Part shown: one piece after another, positions 35,696-41,131 of the stretch
Layout: every line of letters starts with the position of its first letter
Numbering within the stretch: the stretch's first letter is position 1
Assembly (NCBI GenBank): GCA_029858965.1
Contig: JAOUDZ010000036.1
Location: forward strand, 1-41,131
DNA from: Cyclobacteriaceae bacterium
GTDB lineage: Bacteria; Bacteroidota; Bacteroidia; Cytophagales; Cyclobacteriaceae
Reading direction: 5' to 3'
Length of the DNA: 41,131 bases
Notes under the pieces: model-generated
Databases searched by the model: none
What the model saw: only the letters and a program-made list of their open reading frames with translations
What the model was told of the DNA's origin: nothing
Program-made: the position numbers and the translations under genes

Positions 35696-37039
35696 CTACA
35701 CCGTGGGTACCTTCCACCCATTGTGATACGCGGGATTGATAAATTTGTTTGCTTCAGCATTGTCTTTGAACATATTGAGTTTGCTGTCCCAAAAGACTTT
35801 GCTCCCGGTTTTGTAAGCAATGTTTCCCATTTGTGCATTGACCGCTGCTACACTGCCAGACCGGATGGGTGTATTTAGGAAAGCCTGGCTATTCTTTTTA
35901 ATGGCTTGAATAAAATTTTCGGTGTGAAGATCAAGGTGGTTCAACTCATTGGGCTTTTTATAACCTTCTATGATTTCCATTTTGGCTGCACCTCCAGTGC
36001 CATATCCTTTGGCTTCGTGTTCGACAATAACCTCGTATCCCCCTCGATTCACAACCAGGGTACCGTTGTTGCCAATGAAGGCTATCCCTTCAGTGCGATT
36101 GTATGGTCCGGAATCTATACCCGTAGCATGTTCCCATAGCATGTTAAAATTTTCGTACTGAAAGATCGCCTGCAAAGTATCAGGGGTTTCAGAGGCATCA
36201 TCAGGATATGCCAGCTTACCACCGGCCGCCATTACAGAAATGGGAGCGAGGGCTTTCATGGCATAGAGGGCAATATCAATTTCATGAACACCCCAATCTG
36301 TCATCAATCCACCTGCATAATCCCAGAACCAACGGAAGTTAAAATGAAACCGGTTCGCATTGAAGGCTCTTTTCGTCGCCGGACCTAGCCAGAAATCATA
36401 ATCCACGCCGGCTGGAGCTGCCGAATCCGGCACCACATTAACGGGCTTCATCCAACCCTGATAGGCCCAGACTTTTACCAGTCGTATTTTGCCAAGCACA
36501 CCGGATTGTACGATTTCGACGGCCTTTTTATAATGCGGCCCACTGCGCTGCCATTGTCCGGCCTGCACAATCTTACCCGTCTTTTCCTGTGCTGCCACCA
36601 TCAGGTCACACTCCGCAATGCTATTGGCGATGGGTTTTTCAACGTAAACATGCTTGCCAGCCTGAACCGCATCGACCATGATTTTACAGTGCCAGTGATC
36701 GGGCGTGCCGATTACTACAGCATCAATGTCTTTGTTATTGAGTAATTCACGATAGTCCTTGTACGTTTTCGGAACGTTCTTTCTTAGTTTTGCATAGTCG
36801 GCCAATCTCTTATCGATGACATTTTGATCGACATCGCAAATGGCGACTAAGTCGACATCACTCATCTTCAACAAAGAATTCGTATCCGACCAGCCCATTC
36901 CATTGCAACCAATCACTCCGATGTTGATTTTGTCATTGGCTGACACAGGCATACCTGCGGCTGAAAGTATACCGGAGGGAATAAACATACTTCCTGTCAA
37001 TGCGGCACCTGCGCCTTTAATAAAATTTCTTCGTCTCAT
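35696..37039 (-). CDS. Gfo/Idh/MocA oxidoreductase with Tat signal
   Basis: A 447-aa NAD(P)-dependent oxidoreductase of the Gfo/Idh/MocA family with a twin-arginine signal (MRRRNFIKGAGAALTGSMFI), so folded and exported with its cofactor. The Rossmann fold starts at INIGVIGCNGMG, and VYVEKPIANSI carries the catalytic Lys of the EKP motif. DYDFWLGPATKRAFNANRFH and WDYAGGLMTDWGVHEID are typical of the long subgroup common in Bacteroidota and Planctomycetes. These enzymes oxidise or reduce sugar hydroxyls, sometimes making 3-keto-sugars. It stands alone, 418 bases from the glycosidase gene and divergent from the broken esterase. Confidence 0.92.
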   Translation of the reverse strand: MRRRNFIKGAGAALTGSMFIPSGILSAAGMPVSANDKINIGVIGCNGMGWSDTNSLLKMSDVDLVAICDVDQNVIDKRLADYAKLRKNVPKTYKDYRELLNNKDIDAVVIGTPDHWHCKIMVDAVQAGKHVYVEKPIANSIAECDLMVAAQEKTGKIVQAGQWQRSGPHYKKAVEIVQSGVLGKIRLVKVWAYQGWMKPVNVVPDSAAPAGVDYDFWLGPATKRAFNANRFHFNFRWFWDYAGGLMTDWGVHEIDIALYAMKALAPISVMAAGGKLAYPDDASETPDTLQAIFQYENFNMLWEHATGIDSGPYNRTEGIAFIGNNGTLVVNRGGYEVIVEHEAKGYGTGGAAKMEIIEGYKKPNELNHLDLHTENFIQAIKKNSQAFLNTPIRSGSVAAVNAQMGNIAYKTGSKVFWDSKLNMFKDNAEANKFINPAYHNGWKVPTV

Positions 37040-37269
37040 TGCTGCAATATTTTATACAATAAACTTCTATATACACTAAAAGATGGTGACAGGCAACTGT
37101 TTTTACAGCTACGGCCGGTAAATAATATACGGCAAAACTGCTATAATCATCCCATACCGCATCATTGATACTTTAATTTCGATTGACCGGACCATTCGCT
37201 TTCTTTCTTACCTTTCTCATAAAACATCAGGAGAATAGCATACCTACTGCAGCCGCCAGAATTTCCTAT

Positions 37270-38280
37270 TTTCCAACTGCTGTTCTTTTCTTTGTTTGTT
37301 TTGTTCGGGCACGCCAAAGACTGAACCGGGTCTTAGTGATACGATGCCGGCCGTGTCTTTACTACCCTATGGAAGATATGCGTTGAGCACAGACCAACAC
37401 ATCGAACTTAATCAGTTCTGCTGCACACATAGGTTTTCGTTTCAAGGGAAAGGAATGTTGGGTTTTCGCTTACATTTTGGAAAAAGGTGGTCACAACTTC
37501 CTGCAATATGAATTAGATGGTGTATATCAAAAGCGAATTAAGGTATCCGGAAAAGAAGAGCTGCCCATTGTTATCACTGCAGAAACTTCCGGAATGCATA
37601 CTGCGTGGCTGTACAAAGCTGCGGAGGCACACACTGGCCCCATCTACATCGAGAAAATAACAGGAGATGGCGTGAAGGCCATAAAAAAACCCGAGGCACT
37701 TTTGATTGAATTTACAGGAAATGGTATAACCTGCGGTGCCGCGGCCGATCCATCGGAAGTACCTTGCGGCGACGACGTATATCATGACCAGCACAATGCC
37801 TATTATGCATACGGGGCTAGGGTTGCAAGAGCGCTGAAAACCAATTTCATCATAGGCAGCGTGTCGGGGAATCGGCGTATATCGCTACGGGAACAGCAAT
37901 GGGTCTGCGATGCCTGCGGTATATGAAAATGTCGATTTTACAGAAGACGGTTCCCGGCCCTGGCATTTTGAAAAATACAGACCAGCAATTGTAAGCATTG
38001 GATTGGGCACGAACGATTTCAGCAATGGTGACGGAACACATGTACGAGCACCGTTTGACAGCGCAGTATTAGTGCGTGCCTATACAAAGTTTGCACAACA
38101 GATAAAATCAAAATACCCGGCGGTACAAATCGCATTGTTGGGCAGTCCGATCCGGACAAACTTGCCGCGCTGTTCTTTTTCGCACCTATGCAAGCGAGGG
38201 GATGTTCAGGTCATCCTTCTGTTGAGGGCCATGCAATCCTTGCGGACGAAATTGTTCCCTTCTTTAGAGACTTCCTTTAA
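37270..38280 (+). pseudogene. Broken CE2-like SGNH esterase (acetyl-xylan/carbohydrate esterase type)
   Basis: Fragments of one SGNH/CE2-type carbohydrate deacetylase lie in consecutive frames: a hydrophobic signal-like stretch near 37276-37310, YGRYALSTDQHIEL, then SAAHIGFRFKGKECWVFAYI and GHNFLQYELDGVY (beta-sandwich domain), HDQHNAYYAYGARVARAL, GIGVYRYGNSNGSAMPAVYE, SIGLGTNDFS and FFFAPMQARGCSGHPSVEGH with a proper stop at 38278-38280. They are joined by at least three lesions: an extra A near 37410, an extra G in the GGGG run at 37866-37869, and a frame change with an apparent deletion near 38145-38155. The signal-to-domain junction is also out of frame. The nucleophile motif GNSITCG reads GNGITCG, so the catalytic Ser is Gly. 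The 5' end is approximate. It is followed by the intact oxidoreductase 120 bases on. Confidence 0.88.
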
Positions 38281-38400
38281 CACATATTGTATAGCGCAAC
38301 ACACTGTCGCATCACAATGCGGAAGGGCGAATACTGAAAATTTTAGTACATTTGGTTATGAACCTTCAAATTTCCCCAACCCATTAAAATTGTCTTAATT

Positions 38401-39519
38401 ATGAATAGTCGCCGCCGCTTTTTACAGAAAATTACTGCTTCTGCATTTGCAATACCCTTTGTACCTGCTTATGCCAAAAATATAGCCAGGCAAACTAATA
38501 CCCTTGCACAGGAAGGACCACCGTTGCGTGTCGCGATCATGGGATTAGGGAGCTACGGCACGCGGGTGGCAGAAGCAATGCGAACCTGTACACGCGCAAA
38601 ACTGGTTGGCGTTATCAGTGGTACACCTGCGAAAATAAAAGACTGGCAGGGCAAGTACAGCATACCTGAAAAGAACTGTTATAACTACGAGAATTTCGAC
38701 AAGATTAAAGACAATCCCGATATTGACGCTGTCTATATTATTACGCCAAATGCACTGCATCGCCCTATGGCTATTCGCGTTGCCAAGGCAGGAAAACATG
38801 TGATTTCTGAAAAGCCAATGGCATTGAATGCTGCCGAAGGTCAGGAAATGGTGGATGCATGCAAAAAGGCCAAAGTAAAATTGCTAATAGGCTACCGGAT
38901 GCATTTAGAACCGAAGACACTTGAAATTATTCACATGCGCAAAGCAGGTGATTTTGGGAAGGTTATGTTCTTTCAGGGATTATGCGGTTTTAGAATCGGT
39001 GATCCAACGCAATGGCGGTTGAATCCAAAGTTGGCCGGCGGAGGGGCGATGATGGACATCGGAATTTACGCAGTTAATGGCGCGCGTTATATGATAGGCG
39101 AAGAGCCAACCTATGTTACTGCGCAGGAAACCAAAACCGATCCTGAAAAATTTAAGGAGGGTGTTGATGAAACCATTCTATTTCAATTTGGATTCCCCAG
39201 CGGAGCGGTTGCCTCCTGCTTGTCGACCTATAGCATGAATAACCTGGATCGCTTTTTCCTGAATGGGGAAAAGGGATATGCCGAAATGCAGCCATCAACA
39301 GGATATGGTCCGATAAAGGCCCGTACCAATCGTGGTGAAATAGATTATCCCCATGTAACCCACCAGACCGTGCAGATGGATGAAATGGCGGACATCATTC
39401 TGAGAGGCAAACAACCGGAAGTGCCGATAGATGGTGAAGAAGGTGTGAAGGATATGAAGATTATTGATGCGATCTACCTGGCCGCTAAAACGGGCAAAAG
39501 GGTAGACTTGAAATTATAA
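38401..39519 (+). CDS. Glucose-fructose-oxidoreductase-like Gfo/Idh/MocA enzyme with Tat signal
   Basis: A 372-aa exported oxidoreductase. The N-terminus MNSRRRFLQKITASAFAIPF is a twin-arginine signal. LRVAIMGLGSYGTRVAEAM is the dinucleotide-binding loop, VISEKPMAL holds the catalytic Lys, and LIGYRMHLEP plus MMDIGIYAVNGARYMIGEEP closely follow the pattern of Zymomonas glucose-fructose oxidoreductase, which is also Tat-exported with a tightly bound NADP. It may therefore oxidise an aldose in the periplasm. It lies 120 bases after the broken esterase on the same strand, suggesting a former two-gene unit, and convergent with the ThuA gene. Confidence 0.93.
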   Translation: MNSRRRFLQKITASAFAIPFVPAYAKNIARQTNTLAQEGPPLRVAIMGLGSYGTRVAEAMRTCTRAKLVGVISGTPAKIKDWQGKYSIPEKNCYNYENFDKIKDNPDIDAVYIITPNALHRPMAIRVAKAGKHVISEKPMALNAAEGQEMVDACKKAKVKLLIGYRMHLEPKTLEIIHMRKAGDFGKVMFFQGLCGFRIGDPTQWRLNPKLAGGGAMMDIGIYAVNGARYMIGEEPTYVTAQETKTDPEKFKEGVDETILFQFGFPSGAVASCLSTYSMNNLDRFFLNGEKGYAEMQPSTGYGPIKARTNRGEIDYPHVTHQTVQMDEMADIILRGKQPEVPIDGEEGVKDMKIIDAIYLAAKTGKRVDLKL

Positions 39520-39609
39520 TTCCTGCTTTACCCTGTCATCCCTCCAAAAAGAGTAACTGATCAGTCTGATATCTCTCAGATCAATTGATAATTCTCTGGC
39601 TGGAAATAA

Positions 39610-40371
39610 TCAAAGTCCCTTTCCCGTGGCAGCCCAATAAATGCCACCATAAATATGATCCAGGAATGTCTGATCAGAAAATGTTAAAGGGATGTGCCCC
39701 AATGCAGTATAAAACGCGCGTCCGCCATCATAGTTATGGTACCAGGAAATAGGATGAAAAGCGCCCATGCCTATACCTCCCTTATCATCATTTGGGGAAT
39801 ATGTGCTTTCATCTACGGTCACAAGAAAATGCAGATCAGTAGCCTTGGCCTCCCCAAACTGATACCACTCATCGGTCCACAGCAGTTTTTTTGGAAACCG
39901 CTCCATACCCGGGAAGTTGCTATCCTCAACTTTCAGATAGGCAGTCTGCTGCTGCGGATGCTTCTTGAACATCATCCCCAACAGCTTGTTGTACCAGGGC
40001 CAGTCATATTCCGTATCCGCGGCGCTGTGAATGCCAACAAATCCCTTTCCTGACTTGATAAATTTTTCAAAAGCAGCCTGCTCCTCATCATTCAGAATAT
40101 TGAGCGTCGTATTGAGAAAGATCACAACCTGATAACCCTCCAATGATTTATCATTGAAAACACTCCTCGCGTTTTCCTGCCAGCTGACCGAGAAGTTGTG
40201 CCGAAGCGCCAATTGGCGAATAGCGGCTACGCCCTCGTGGATGGATTCGTGATGGTATCCAGCGGTCTGGGTAAATAGTAGTACATTAAACTGCTGTGAG
40301 AAGGATACAGTGGAGCAAGTCACAAACAGCACTACAGGTAGCATTATTTTTTTTACAAAAATATTTTTCAT
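39610..40371 (-). CDS. Secreted ThuA-domain protein
   Basis: A 253-aa exported protein with a Sec signal (about 1-25, ending VSFSQ) and a single ThuA (trehalose-utilisation-like) domain, a class I glutamine-amidotransferase-like fold. Typical blocks are VLLFTQTAGYHHESI at the start, KGFVGIHSAADTEYDWPWY in the middle and HPISWYHNYDGGRAFYTALGH near the C-terminus. Biochemical function of the family is poorly known; members often neighbour Gfo/Idh oxidoreductases and 3-keto-sugar enzymes, as here. Preceded by a 207-base gap with no other gene. Confidence 0.92.
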   Translation of the reverse strand: MKNIFVKKIMLPVVLFVTCSTVSFSQQFNVLLFTQTAGYHHESIHEGVAAIRQLALRHNFSVSWQENARSVFNDKSLEGYQVVIFLNTTLNILNDEEQAAFEKFIKSGKGFVGIHSAADTEYDWPWYNKLLGMMFKKHPQQQTAYLKVEDSNFPGMERFPKKLLWTDEWYQFGEAKATDLHFLVTVDESTYSPNDDKGGIGMGAFHPISWYHNYDGGRAFYTALGHIPLTFSDQTFLDHIYGGIYWAATGKGL

Positions 40372-40578
40372 CGATTGTGTTTTTTTTGACGTTCAAATAT
40401 AAGCATTGGGTATGAACCTCCCCCTAAAGTAAAAGTGCTATTCAACAAAATTACAGGCGTGGTATATTTAATACACCCATGGCTTTGGGAATGATCGATT
40501 CCAAATATTTGTGGCTCGAACGTTCTTAAACAGTTGGCCATTTCAACTTGCTGGCTCCCCGGCAGTGGCTGTTCGCCG

Positions 40579-41131
<553 letters not shown>

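Overview
The window looks like chromosomal DNA from a free-living Bacteroidota bacterium, most likely a Cytophagales-type soil or plant-litter organism. The signs are lipoprotein signal peptides throughout, a protein with a C-terminal type IX secretion (gliding-motility, CHU_C-type) sorting domain, moderate GC, few clear Shine-Dalgarno sites, and a dense set of secreted glycoside hydrolases, sulfatases and exported Gfo/Idh/MocA oxidoreductases. I see no rRNA, tRNA, CRISPR array, insertion sequence, phage gene or SusC/SusD pair. Genes run off both ends.

Layout. (1) 1-8748, all minus strand: an amino-sugar/uronic-acid locus. In transcription order it holds a 730-aa GH67-like secreted enzyme of uncertain family, a GH20 beta-hexosaminidase lipoprotein, a ROK sugar kinase, a membrane-anchored purple-acid-phosphatase-like phosphoesterase and a truncated sialidase-fold (BNR) lipoprotein. 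(2) 8900-11977, plus: a two-gene unit of a multicopper oxidase, whose copper-ligand motifs occur in the reverse of the usual order, and a membrane fatty-acid/sterol hydroxylase. (3) 12230-16118: an ArsC-fold protein without its catalytic cysteine, a LamG/T9SS surface protein, an exported PIG-L-type deacetylase and a CBS-pair protein. (4) 16330-20715, plus: two tandem Cys-type sulfatases, a DinB-like protein and a hemerythrin-like protein. (5) 20731-26032, minus: a probable alpha-toroid lipoprotein, then a long-chain acyl-CoA ligase and two paralogous membrane-anchored alpha/beta hydrolases. (6) 26298-28609: a metal-dependent amidohydrolase, an outer-membrane barrel-like protein and an NTF2-like lipoprotein. 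(7) 28768-35277, minus: a glucan-type unit of a GH2/GH5-like secreted glycosidase, an MFS sugar porter and a 1151-aa GH94-like cytoplasmic phosphorylase candidate. (8) 35696-40371: two exported Gfo/Idh/MocA oxidoreductases flanking a clearly broken CE2/SGNH esterase gene, then a ThuA-domain protein. An O-methyltransferase is cut by the right edge.

How the genes fit together (inference). Region 1 could release GlcNAc-type sugars outside the cytoplasm and phosphorylate them inside. Region 7 has the logic of outside cleavage, import by a major-facilitator porter and phosphorolysis inside, rather than a SusCD system. Region 8 resembles oxidised-sugar metabolism. The most notable observations are the reversed-order multicopper oxidase, the GH94-like protein with Glu at the usual catalytic Asp, the GH67-like enzyme and the decayed esterase, which combines two single-base insertions, an internal deletion and loss of the nucleophilic serine.
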